A model generated the notes under the pieces. The model made no database searches. It saw nothing but the letters and a program-made list of their open reading frames with translations, and was not told the DNA's origin. A DNA stretch of 18,052 bases from CAYXOX01 sp964466745 (lineage in GTDB: Bacteria > Pseudomonadota > Alphaproteobacteria > Rhodobacterales > Rhodobacteraceae), in assembly GCA_964466745.1 (NCBI GenBank), contig CAYXOX010000055.1:1-18052 (forward strand). The letters are read 5' to 3'. The position numbers were made by a program, and so were the translations under genes. Each line of letters begins with the position of its first letter. Position 1 is the stretch's first letter. Positions 7,101-13,066 of the stretch are shown here, piece after piece.

Positions 7101-7319
7101 GTGACACCAGGGAGTTCAGCAGGAACGACGCCGGCCGCGCCCGCCGGGGCCCTGGCCACCGGGGCGCCCGGCCGGGCGGAGGACTTGCCCGGCGCGGTGG
7201 TGGCCTCTCCGGGCATCTGCCGTTGCGAAGCGATCCAGGCCTGTTGCGAGGGGCTTACCGTGCCCGAGACGGCGCTCGAGGCGGCGCTGGGGGCGTGGGC
7301 GACGGAGCGCCGGCCATGA
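7101..7319 (+). CDS. Hypothetical 72-residue Cys-motif protein coupled to hemP
   Basis: I do not recognise this ORF. From the GTG at 7101 it encodes 72 residues: a low-complexity Ala/Gly/Pro-rich first half, then a compact C-terminal part with GICRCEAIQACCEG followed by LTVPETALEAALGAWA, which should be helical. The four cysteines (C-x-C then C-C five residues on) could hold a metal, Fe-S or heme ligand set, or disulfides. That is inference. AGGAGG at 7084-7089 precedes the GTG by 11 bases, which is slightly long. The stop overlaps the hemP start as ATGA, the classical sign of translational coupling. An in-frame start at 7011 would add 30 residues that include the promoter-like sequence. A non-coding leader for hemP is the alternative. 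Confidence 0.5.
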   Translation: MTPGSSAGTTPAAPAGALATGAPGRAEDLPGAVVASPGICRCEAIQACCEGLTVPETALEAALGAWATERRP

Positions 7320-7546
7320 CCGCCGCCGCGGCGAAGACACCTGGCCGGCGCGGCCACCCCGCCGCGCGGGGCGACGGCGGCCGGTTGCCGGACACCGGCG
7401 AGCCGGGCCCCCGCCCGGGCGAGGCGCCGCCCGTCCACGACGCGCGCGCACTCACCGCCGGCGGCGCGCGGGCGCGGATCGCGCTTGACGGGCAGGTCTA
7501 CCAGCTCACCATCACGCGGCAGGGCAAGCTCATCCTCACCAAGTGA
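7316..7546 (+). CDS. hemP: Hemin uptake protein HemP
   Basis: A 76-residue small protein whose last 34 residues, beginning ARALTAGGARARIALDGQ and closing RQGKLILTK, are the recognisable HemP domain. HemP is a small factor linked to heme uptake, and in some bacteria it is needed for expression of heme receptor genes. The first 40 residues are a Gly/Pro/Arg-rich, presumably disordered extension, longer than in minimal HemP proteins. The ATG at 7316 overlaps the preceding ORF stop (ATGA) and has CGGAG 8 bases upstream. No TonB receptor or hmu transport genes are in the window, so it stands apart from the uptake operon it would serve. Identification rests on the C-terminal motif and is firm. The exact start is less so. 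Confidence 0.85.
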   Translation: MTAAAAKTPGRRGHPAARGDGGRLPDTGEPGPRPGEAPPVHDARALTAGGARARIALDGQVYQLTITRQGKLILTK

Positions 7547-7589
7547 CGCCCTACCGGCAGGTCAGAAGCAGAAAGACGACTCCTCTCCC

Positions 7590-7832
7590 ATGGCGAAGAT
7601 CCCCAGCCCATGCATCGACGTGTGCAAGTACAAGCGCGCCGGCCACTGCATCGCGTGCTCCATGACCAAGCCCCAGAAATCAGCCTTCAAGGCGCTCAGG
7701 AGCGGCCCGCAGAAGCGCGGTTTCGTGGCGATGCTCGAAGCCCAGCAGGCGCAGATGGGCAAGTTCCCGGCCTGGCCCAAGGTCTACGCCCGCAAATGCG
7801 CGAAGAAGGGCGTGGACTACCCGTTCCGCTGA
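7590..7832 (+). CDS. DUF1289 family small Cys-rich protein
   Basis: An 80-residue protein of the DUF1289 family, recognised by PSPCIDVCKYKRAGHCIACSM at the N-terminus. The cysteines at 8, 12, 20 and 23 form a CxxxC-x7-CxxC set able to bind a metal or an Fe-S cluster, and there is one further Cys at 70. The remainder is basic and ends GVDYPFR. The molecular role of the family is not established to my knowledge. It lies 43 bases after hemP with no obvious Shine-Dalgarno and no terminator between, so co-transcription is plausible. It is followed by a hairpin and a copy of the dispersed 3'-end element. Confidence 0.85.
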   Translation: MAKIPSPCIDVCKYKRAGHCIACSMTKPQKSAFKALRSGPQKRGFVAMLEAQQAQMGKFPAWPKVYARKCAKKGVDYPFR

Positions 7833-7845
7833 GCCCCTGTTCCTG

Positions 7846-7864
7846 CCGCCGCGCCTTGCGGCGG
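7846..7864 (+). terminator. Hairpin terminator after the DUF1289 gene
   Basis: CCGCCGC (7846-7852) pairs perfectly with GCGGCGG (7858-7864) around a GCCTT loop, starting 14 bases after the DUF1289 stop. There is no T-run. A second, smaller hairpin follows at 7883-7895 (GGGGC/GCCCC). Confidence 0.5.
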
Positions 7865-7882
7865 GGCGGCCAGGGGAGGCCA

Positions 7883-7928
7883 GGGGCCCTGCCCCCGGAC
7901 CCCCGGAGTATTTCGGCCAAGATGAAGG
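7883..7928 (+). repeat. Dispersed 3'-end element, copy 2, with preceding hairpin
   Basis: GGGGC-CCT-GCCCC (7883-7895) forms a small hairpin. It is followed by CCCCCGGAGTATTTCGGCC and then AAGATGAAGG, whose 23-base core (7906-7928) matches 20 of 23 bases of the element at 444-466. Both copies lie downstream of a plus-strand gene and read in its direction. The hairpin-plus-tail arrangement, including the ATTT after the stem, suggests a transcript 3'-end or RNA-processing element. I recall similar sequences scattered in Rhodobacteraceae genomes. Confidence 0.6.
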
Positions 7929-7952
7929 GGCGCGCGCCCTGCGCAGCCCGCA

Positions 7953-7970
7953 GCCGGCGGGCGCGCCGGC
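7953..7970 (-). terminator. Hairpin downstream of dps
   Basis: GCCGGCG (7953-7959) and CGCCGGC (7964-7970) form a 7-bp stem with a 4-base loop, 14 bases past the dps stop on the minus strand. It is the third hairpin in the 152-base convergent gap and the one best placed to end dps transcription. Confidence 0.45.
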
Positions 7971-7984
7971 AGGACCGGTTCGGC

Positions 7985-8455
7985 TCAGGCGAGATGCGCG
8001 CGCAGCATCCAGGCGAATTTCTCGTGGGCCTGGCCCCGCTCGATGCACAGATCCTCGCTGAGGGTATCGCCGTGCTTGGCGGCGATCGCGCCGGTGCCGG
8101 CGAGGGTGGCCGCGAGCGTTTCCTGCGCGGCGAGAAGCGCCGCCACCATCTCGCGGTCGCTCGCGTGACCGTCGTGCTCGGCAACCTTGGACCGGTCGAG
8201 CATGCTGGCGAGACGCCCCTCGGCATGGCCGCCGAGCGCCTTGACCCGTTCGGCCAGGAGATCCTGCCCCGCGAAATGGTCCTCGTAGACCACCTGGAAG
8301 AGGTCGTGCAGCGGGCCGAAGGCCATCCCGGTGACGTTCCAGTGGAAGTTCTGCGCCAGCATCGTGGTGACGGCGGTTTCCGCAAGGCACTGGTTGAGGG
8401 CGGTGACCAGCTCTTCCTGGGCGGAGGGGCTGAGGGATTCGGCTGTCTGGGTCAT
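7985..8455 (-). CDS. dps: Dps family DNA-binding ferritin-like protein
   Basis: A 156-residue Dps-type mini-ferritin, which forms a dodecamer, oxidises Fe(II) with hydrogen peroxide and stores the iron, protecting DNA. The inter-subunit ferroxidase ligands are all present with canonical spacing: His38 (NFHWNVTG), His50, Asp65 and Glu69 (QDLLAER). This is the same 12, 15 and 4 residue spacing as in E. coli Dps. The N-terminal tail is short and lacks the Lys-rich stretch used for DNA binding in E. coli, so DNA condensation is uncertain. The ATG at 8455 has GGAG 7 bases upstream on the minus strand. The gene follows an uncharacterised gene by 67 bases on the same strand. No clear promoter or OxyR-type site was seen just upstream. 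Confidence 0.93.
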   Translation of the reverse strand: MTQTAESLSPSAQEELVTALNQCLAETAVTTMLAQNFHWNVTGMAFGPLHDLFQVVYEDHFAGQDLLAERVKALGGHAEGRLASMLDRSKVAEHDGHASDREMVAALLAAQETLAATLAGTGAIAAKHGDTLSEDLCIERGQAHEKFAWMLRAHLA

Positions 8456-8522
8456 GTCGGGGCTCCGTTGCTTTACGAGGGAGCGTGCTGGCGGCGGCTT
8501 GCCACTCCGGGTTCGGCCGCGA

Positions 8523-9116
8523 TCATAGCGCCTCCAGACGCCTTGCCAAGCCGCGCAGGAGAAAGGCGGTCGGCCGGCGCCGCGAGGGCGCGACACGCGC
8601 GCAGAGCAGGAAGGTCGTGCTTGGCTCGTCACCGGCCTCGATACGCTCCAGAAGCCGGGCGAGCCAACGCTCGTCGAAGCTCGTCTCGGCGGTGCCCGGA
8701 GCATGCAGCCGCGGGGGGCGACCGAGCGCCTGCCCCAGCGTGCGGAAGAGCGCCGCGGCATAGGTGCGCGCGGCGTCCGGGCCCTCGGGCGCGGCGAGCG
8801 CGCAGGCGCCGTCGAGATCGAGGCGGGCGGCGGCACGCGCCTCCGAGGCGAATCGGCGCAACGTTTCGAGCCGCGCGGCGCCGCCGGGGACAGGCGCGGG
8901 CGCGGGCGCGCCCTGCACTTCGTCGCGCCGGGGGAAGGGCAGCGGGGCCAGTGCGGCCCTGGGCGCCGGGTGCACCTCGGCGGGGGTTTCGGCTCCGTGG
9001 CGGGTGCGTGGAGCCGATGCCTGCGCCGCGGCCGGGGCAACGGGAGCATCCTGCGGGCGTGGCGGCGCCTCCACGGAAGCGGGCTGGTGAGCTGGATCGG
9101 GCAGGCGCGGGATCAT
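8523..9116 (-). CDS. Hypothetical protein with Pro/Ala-rich N-terminus
   Basis: A 197-residue protein of unknown function. Residues 1-80 are Pro/Ala-rich and presumably disordered. Residues 81-197 look like a folded helical domain: a long helix from about 82 to 108, a segment with SFDERWLARLLERIEAGD (146-163), and STTFLLCARV followed by a basic RRRPTAFLLRGLARRLE tail. I have an impression of related proteins in Rhodobacteraceae but cannot name a family. There is no signal peptide or membrane segment. The ATG at 9116 is supported by GGAGG exactly 6 bases upstream. An in-frame ATG at 9170 is possible but has no such site. The gene is 67 bases upstream of dps on the same strand and divergent from the MaoC-Pta gene, with a 219-base gap holding a small hairpin (CCGCA/TGCGG, 9220-9234). 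Confidence 0.65.
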   Translation of the reverse strand: MIPRLPDPAHQPASVEAPPRPQDAPVAPAAAQASAPRTRHGAETPAEVHPAPRAALAPLPFPRRDEVQGAPAPAPVPGGAARLETLRRFASEARAAARLDLDGACALAAPEGPDAARTYAAALFRTLGQALGRPPRLHAPGTAETSFDERWLARLLERIEAGDEPSTTFLLCARVAPSRRRPTAFLLRGLARRLEAL

Positions 9117-9335
9117 GGCGGGCCTCCGGGCTTGCCGCGCTATGGGCGGCGCTGGTCGTGGCGGTTGCATCAGCGACGCCCGCCGATTTCCTGACCAATA
9201 TGATCGGCTATTGATGCGCCCGCAAGCCCTGCGGCAATTTGAACGGGAGCGGGAGGCATCTCGAACGACGTGATTTGCTACAAGGCGGGCGTGCCCCGCG
9301 CCTGCCGGCGCGGCCCAGGACGGAAAGGCAGCCTC

Positions 9336-10715
9336 GTGACCCGGTATCGCAACACGCCCTTCGACGCGCTCGAGACCGGCATGGAGGCCCGTGCCCGGCG
9401 CCTGTGCGTGGCGGACGATCTCTACGTTTTCGCCCATGCCTCGGGGAACCTGAACCCGATGCACCTGCCGCGCCACGACGGCGACGGGGACGGCACGCCC
9501 GAGGCCGTCGCACCCAGCATGTGGATCGCCGCGCTGATCTCGGGCGTGCTCGGCAACCAGCTGCCCGGGCCCGGCACGCTCTACCGGAGCCAGAGCCTGC
9601 GGTTCCTGCGCCGCGTGCACGCCGGCGACGAGCTGGAGATCGGCGTCCGGCTGACCGGCAAGGGCCCGGGGCGCATCGCGCGGTTCGAGGCCTGGGTGGC
9701 GCACCCCGACGGCCCCCGCGTGGCAGAAGGCGAGGTGGAGGTCGAGGCGCCCGAGCGCGCGCTCAGCTTCGAGGTGGACGATGTGCCGGGGCTCACCGTG
9801 CAGCGCCACGCCCATTTCGACGCGCTCATCGCCGAGGCCGAGCCGCTCGCGCCGATCCCGACGGCGGTGGTCGCGCCGGAGGATGCCGCGTCGCTCGCGG
9901 GAGCGCTGCTTGGCGCCGAGCACACGCTGATCCTGCCGTTGCTGGTGGGGCATCCGGGCCGCATCGCCGAGGCGGCGGAGGCGGCGGGGCTCGCGCTCGG
10001 CGGCATCGAGGTGATCGAGGCGCCCGATCCCGCCGCGGCCGCAAGAACGGCGGTGCGCCTCGTGCACGAAGGGCGGGCGCGGGCGGTGATGAAGGGGCAC
10101 CTGCACACCGACGTGCTGCTGCGCGCGGCGATCGACCGCGAGCGCGGCCTGCGCACCGGCCGCCGGCTGAGCCACATCTTCGTGATGGACGTGCCGGGCC
10201 TGCCGCATCTGCTGTTCGTCACGGATGCCGCGATCAACATCGCGCCCGATCTCGAAACAAAGGTGGACATCGTGCAGAACGCGATAGACCTCGCGCGTTG
10301 CCTCGGTGTGGAGGAGCCCAAGGCGGGCATCCTTTCGGCTGTGGAAACGGTCACGCCCAAGATCCCCTCGACGCTCGATGCCGCCGTGCTCTCGAAGATG
10401 GCCGAACGCGGGCAGATCACCGGCGGGCTGGTGGACGGGCCGCTCGCGATGGACAACGCGATCGACATCGGCGCGGCGATGTCCAAGGGGCTGAAATCCT
10501 CCGTTGCGGGCCGGGCCGATATTCTCGTTGCGCCCAACCTCGAGGCCGGCAACATGCTGGCCAAGCAGCTCAGCTTCGTCGCCCACGCCGAGGCCGGCGG
10601 GCTGGTGGTGGGTGCGCGCTGCCCGATCATCCTCAACAGCCGGGCCGACGACGACAAGGCCCGCCTCGCCTCCTGCGCGGTGGCGGCGCTCTACGCCGCG
10701 CGCCGCGCCGAATGA
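9336..10715 (+). CDS. Bifunctional MaoC-like hydratase / phosphate acyltransferase
   Basis: A 459-residue fusion. Residues about 10-145 form a MaoC-like hotdog domain and residues about 155-459 a phosphate acetyl/butyryltransferase, which transfers an acyl group from CoA to phosphate. In the transferase half one sees AVMKGHLHTDVLLRAAI, IFVMDVPG, FVTDAAINIAPDLETKVDI, TVTPKIPSTLDAA and GLVDGPLAMDNAID, all typical of this family. In the hotdog half the motif reads SGNLNPMH (36-43), where R-specific hydratases have D-x-N-P-x-H, so the expected catalytic Asp is Asn38, and the usual AHG block is APS (59-61). Hydratase activity is therefore doubtful. The GTG at 9336 has GGAAAGG 7 bases upstream. The stop overlaps the acetate kinase start (ATGA), so the pair should convert acyl-CoA to acyl phosphate and then acid plus ATP. 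Confidence 0.88.
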   Translation: MTRYRNTPFDALETGMEARARRLCVADDLYVFAHASGNLNPMHLPRHDGDGDGTPEAVAPSMWIAALISGVLGNQLPGPGTLYRSQSLRFLRRVHAGDELEIGVRLTGKGPGRIARFEAWVAHPDGPRVAEGEVEVEAPERALSFEVDDVPGLTVQRHAHFDALIAEAEPLAPIPTAVVAPEDAASLAGALLGAEHTLILPLLVGHPGRIAEAAEAAGLALGGIEVIEAPDPAAAARTAVRLVHEGRARAVMKGHLHTDVLLRAAIDRERGLRTGRRLSHIFVMDVPGLPHLLFVTDAAINIAPDLETKVDIVQNAIDLARCLGVEEPKAGILSAVETVTPKIPSTLDAAVLSKMAERGQITGGLVDGPLAMDNAIDIGAAMSKGLKSSVAGRADILVAPNLEAGNMLAKQLSFVAHAEAGGLVVGARCPIILNSRADDDKARLASCAVAALYAARRAE

Positions 10716-12013
10716 GCGCGAGAAACGCGGGACGGGCCTGTCAGGGCCCCGAGGAGCCCGCCGGGAGCGGGGCTGGCGGCGATGCCGACGGGGGCCCGGA
10801 GACGGTGCTGCTGGTTCTGAACGCCGGATCCTCCTCGGTGAAATTCGCGGCCTACGCGGCCCCGGCCGGGCGCGAGACCGGCGGCGGCCCGGACGGCGAG
10901 GCGGGAGCAAGCGAGCCCGACGAACGGCTGCGCGGGCAGGTGGACGGCATCGGCGGCACATCGCGGCTGGCGGTACGGGGGGAGCCGGCGCGGCCGGTGG
11001 AGGCAGGCGATCACGCCGCCGCGCTCGACGCGATCGTGGCGCTGCTTGCCGACCTGCTGGGCGACGCGCCGGTGGCGGCGGTGGGTCACCGGATCGTCCA
11101 TGGCGGAACCGCCCATGCCGCGCCGGTGATCATCGACGACCGGGTGCTCGGCGAACTCGAAGCACTGGTACCGCTGGCGCCGCTGCACCAGCCGCACAAC
11201 ATCGCCGGTGTGCTGGCGGCCCGCCGCGCCTTCCCGGGCGCGACGCAGCTCGCCTGCTTCGACACCGCCTTTCACCGCGGGCATCCCTTCGTCAACGATG
11301 CCTTCGCATTGCCGCGGAAACTCTATGACGAGGGGGTGCGGCGCTACGGGTTCCACGGCCTGTCCTACGAATTCGTCGCCGGGGAGGTGGCCCGCCGGCA
11401 CCCGGCGCTGGCCGCCGGGCGGCTCGTGATCGCGCATCTCGGCAACGGCGCCTCCATGTGCGCCGTGCGGGACGGCCGCTCGCTGGCCTCGACCATGGGG
11501 TTCTCCGCGCTCGACGGGCTGCCCATGGGCACGCGCTGCGGCCAGCTCGACCCGGGCGTGCTGCTCTACCTGATGGGCGAGCGCGGCATGTCGCTCGAGG
11601 CGCTGACGGAGATGCTCTACCGCGAGAGCGGGCTGAAGGGGCTTTCGGGCCTTTCCCACGACATGCGGGAGCTGGAAGCGGCCGATACGCCTGCCGCCCG
11701 CGAAGCCATCGACTATTTCGTGTTCCGGATTCGGCGGGAGATCGGCGCCATGGCGGCGGCCCTCGGTGGGCTCGACGGCCTCGTCTTCTGCGGCGGGATC
11801 GGGGAGAACGCGGCCGGGCTGCGCGCACGGGTCTGCGCGGGGCTCGAGTTTCTCGGGCTCGCCGTCGACGAGGCGGCCAACGCGCGCGGCGCAGGCGAGA
11901 TCGGCACCGGACGGGCGCGGATACTGGTGGTGCCAACCGACGAGGAGCGCGTGATCGCCCGCGCGCTCGTGGCGCAGGCTGCGGGGGCGACACGGGCGCC
12001 GGGAACATCCTGA
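10712..12013 (+). CDS. ackA: Acetate/propionate family kinase
   Basis: A 433-residue ASKHA-fold kinase interconverting acyl phosphate plus ADP and the free acid plus ATP, in the cytosol. Family blocks are in order: LVLNAGSSSVKF (35-46, with the conserved Asn37), VGHRIVHGG, the FDTAFH catalytic Asp, RRYGFHGLSYEF, IAHLGNGASMCAV, PMGTRCGQLDPGVL with the catalytic Arg, and VFCGGIGENA. Two oddities stand out. There is a 30-residue low-complexity N-terminal extension plus a Gly-rich insert after residue 50, and Tyr replaces the second His of the usual FHGTSH. The ATG at 10712 overlaps the upstream stop, and no other plausible start precedes the conserved core. The substrate may be acetate, propionate or a longer acid. 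The upstream fusion enzyme sets the acyl-CoA supply. Confidence 0.92.
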   Translation: MSARNAGRACQGPEEPAGSGAGGDADGGPETVLLVLNAGSSSVKFAAYAAPAGRETGGGPDGEAGASEPDERLRGQVDGIGGTSRLAVRGEPARPVEAGDHAAALDAIVALLADLLGDAPVAAVGHRIVHGGTAHAAPVIIDDRVLGELEALVPLAPLHQPHNIAGVLAARRAFPGATQLACFDTAFHRGHPFVNDAFALPRKLYDEGVRRYGFHGLSYEFVAGEVARRHPALAAGRLVIAHLGNGASMCAVRDGRSLASTMGFSALDGLPMGTRCGQLDPGVLLYLMGERGMSLEALTEMLYRESGLKGLSGLSHDMRELEAADTPAAREAIDYFVFRIRREIGAMAAALGGLDGLVFCGGIGENAAGLRARVCAGLEFLGLAVDEAANARGAGEIGTGRARILVVPTDEERVIARALVAQAAGATRAPGTS

Positions 12014-12023
12014 ACGGGAAGCC

Positions 12024-12037
12024 GCCCCGCGCGGGGC
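12024..12037. terminator. Bidirectional terminator between ackA and the LysR gene
   Basis: The perfect 14-base palindrome GCCCCGCGCGGGGC lies in the 31-base gap between the two convergent stop codons. It can form the same hairpin from either strand. No T-run is present. Confidence 0.5.
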
Positions 12038-12044
12038 ACCGGGC

Positions 12045-12965
12045 TCAGCGCGGCACCGTTACCTCCGGTGCCCCTGCGGCGAGCGCGGTCCGGATGGCCT
12101 CGCCGATCGCGCGGTAGGCGCCCTCGCTGGCCGTGCCCCGCCGCCAGGCGAGCCCGATCAGCCGCGTCGGCGGCACCCCGGCGATGGGGCAGGCGCGCAG
12201 GATGTCGCGCTTGGTGACCTCGGATTTCACGTAGAGCGCCGGCAGAAGCGTCAGCCCCATGCCCATCGAGACCATCTGCCGGAGCGTATCGAGCGAGGTG
12301 CCCTCGTAGTCGTGGCTCAGCCGCGCGCCGTTCGCCTCGGCCAGCGCGCGCACCTGGTTGTAGAGCCGCGGCTCCGATTGCAGCGCGAGAACCGTCTCGC
12401 CGCGCAGATCGCTCAGGAGCGCCGCCTGCTCCGCCGCGAGCGGATGATCGAGCGGGACGATCAGCAGGAGCGGTTCCTCGAAGAGCGGCATGGTCTCGAT
12501 GTCCGCCCGCTCGAGCGGCAGCGAGGCCACGACCACGTCGAGATCGCCGGCCTCGAGCTGGTCGGCGAGGGCCGCGGGCATTTCCTCGCGGATGTAGAGC
12601 TTGAGATCGGGATAGCTTCGATGAAGATCGGGAACGGCCAGCGGCATCAGGTAGGGCCCCAGCGACGGCAAGACCCCGAGCTTGATGGTATCGGCGAGCG
12701 GGGTCGCGGCGCGCCGCGCGATCGCACGAATTTCGGCGAGATCGCGCAGCATGGTGCGGGCGTGGCGCGTGATCTCGCTGCCGGCACGCGTGAGAATGAC
12801 CCCGCCGCGGCGCCGCTCCACCAGCTGCACGCCGAGACGCTCTTCCAGCTCGCGCAGCTGGGTGGAGAGCGTGGGCTGGGTCACGTTGGTGGCCTCGGCC
12901 GCTCGCCGGAAGTGGCGGGTTTCGGCGAGCGCGACGAGATATCTGAGTTGCTGCAGGGTGGGCAT
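12045..12965 (-). CDS. OxyR-like LysR family regulator lacking the redox cysteines
   Basis: A 306-residue LysR-type transcription factor closely resembling OxyR over its whole length. The N-terminal winged helix-turn-helix reads LRYLVALAETRHFRRAAEAT and VTQPTLSTQLRELEERLGV. The effector domain has KLGVLPSLGPYLMP and GTSLDTLRQMVSMGMGLTLLPALYV, matching OxyR landmarks. In E. coli OxyR, Cys199 and Cys208 form the peroxide-sensing disulfide. By my ungapped alignment the equivalents here are Arg200 (SEPRLYNQ) and Ala209. The only cysteine is Cys259. It therefore cannot sense peroxide by the known switch. It may be constitutive, sense something else, or respond to a small ligand. The ATG at 12965 starts the HTH directly but has no Shine-Dalgarno. 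The gene is divergent from usp-mrp across an operator-like palindrome. Confidence 0.88.
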   Translation of the reverse strand: MPTLQQLRYLVALAETRHFRRAAEATNVTQPTLSTQLRELEERLGVQLVERRRGGVILTRAGSEITRHARTMLRDLAEIRAIARRAATPLADTIKLGVLPSLGPYLMPLAVPDLHRSYPDLKLYIREEMPAALADQLEAGDLDVVVASLPLERADIETMPLFEEPLLLIVPLDHPLAAEQAALLSDLRGETVLALQSEPRLYNQVRALAEANGARLSHDYEGTSLDTLRQMVSMGMGLTLLPALYVKSEVTKRDILRACPIAGVPPTRLIGLAWRRGTASEGAYRAIGEAIRTALAAGAPEVTVPR

Positions 12966-12975
12966 CGGCGCCGAA

Positions 12976-12992
12976 GATAGAGAACCTCTATC
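12976..12992. promoter_or_regulatory. OxyR/LysR-type operator palindrome (ATAG-N7-CTAT)
   Basis: GATAGAG (12976-12982) and CTCTATC (12986-12992) form a perfect 7-bp inverted repeat around AAC. Inside it, ATAG and CTAT are separated by exactly 7 bases, the arrangement of one OxyR consensus element and of the T-N11-A LysR box. A second element expected 7 bases further (12999-13013) is only weakly matched. It lies 10 bases upstream of the regulator's ATG in the divergent gap, so autoregulation is likely. Confidence 0.6.
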
Positions 12993-13005
12993 AAACGAAC
13001 GTCAA
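12977..13005 (-). promoter_or_regulatory. Predicted promoter of the LysR gene, overlapped by the operator
   Basis: On the minus strand TTGACG (13005-13000) is a near-consensus -35 box. With a 17-base spacer the -10 would be CTCTAT (12982-12977), a weak match that lies inside the palindrome. Transcription would then begin about 5 bases before the ATG at 12965, giving a nearly leaderless message. This agrees with the missing Shine-Dalgarno. Confidence 0.4.
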
Positions 13006-13066
13006 GAATTGATTTGAGCAATACGTGCAGGCGCTCCATCTACCCGCGGAAGCAAGGAACCCGAAC

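Noticed and set aside
2815..7107. Minus-strand open frame of about 1430 codons spanning several genes
   Set aside because: It is antisense to or out of frame with five well-identified genes and is highly Arg/Pro/Gly-rich with no domain. Long stop-free antisense frames are expected at this GC content.
9199..9204. TATGAT as a -10 box for the MaoC-Pta gene
   Set aside because: It matches -10 well, but no -35 element lies 16-18 bases upstream and it is over 130 bases from the start codon, so it was not annotated as a promoter.
9239..10711. Extended N-terminal frame running into the acetate kinase from 9239
   Set aside because: It lies out of frame over the MaoC-Pta gene and is low-complexity Arg/Ala/Gly. 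The kinase proper starts at the ATGA overlap at 10712.
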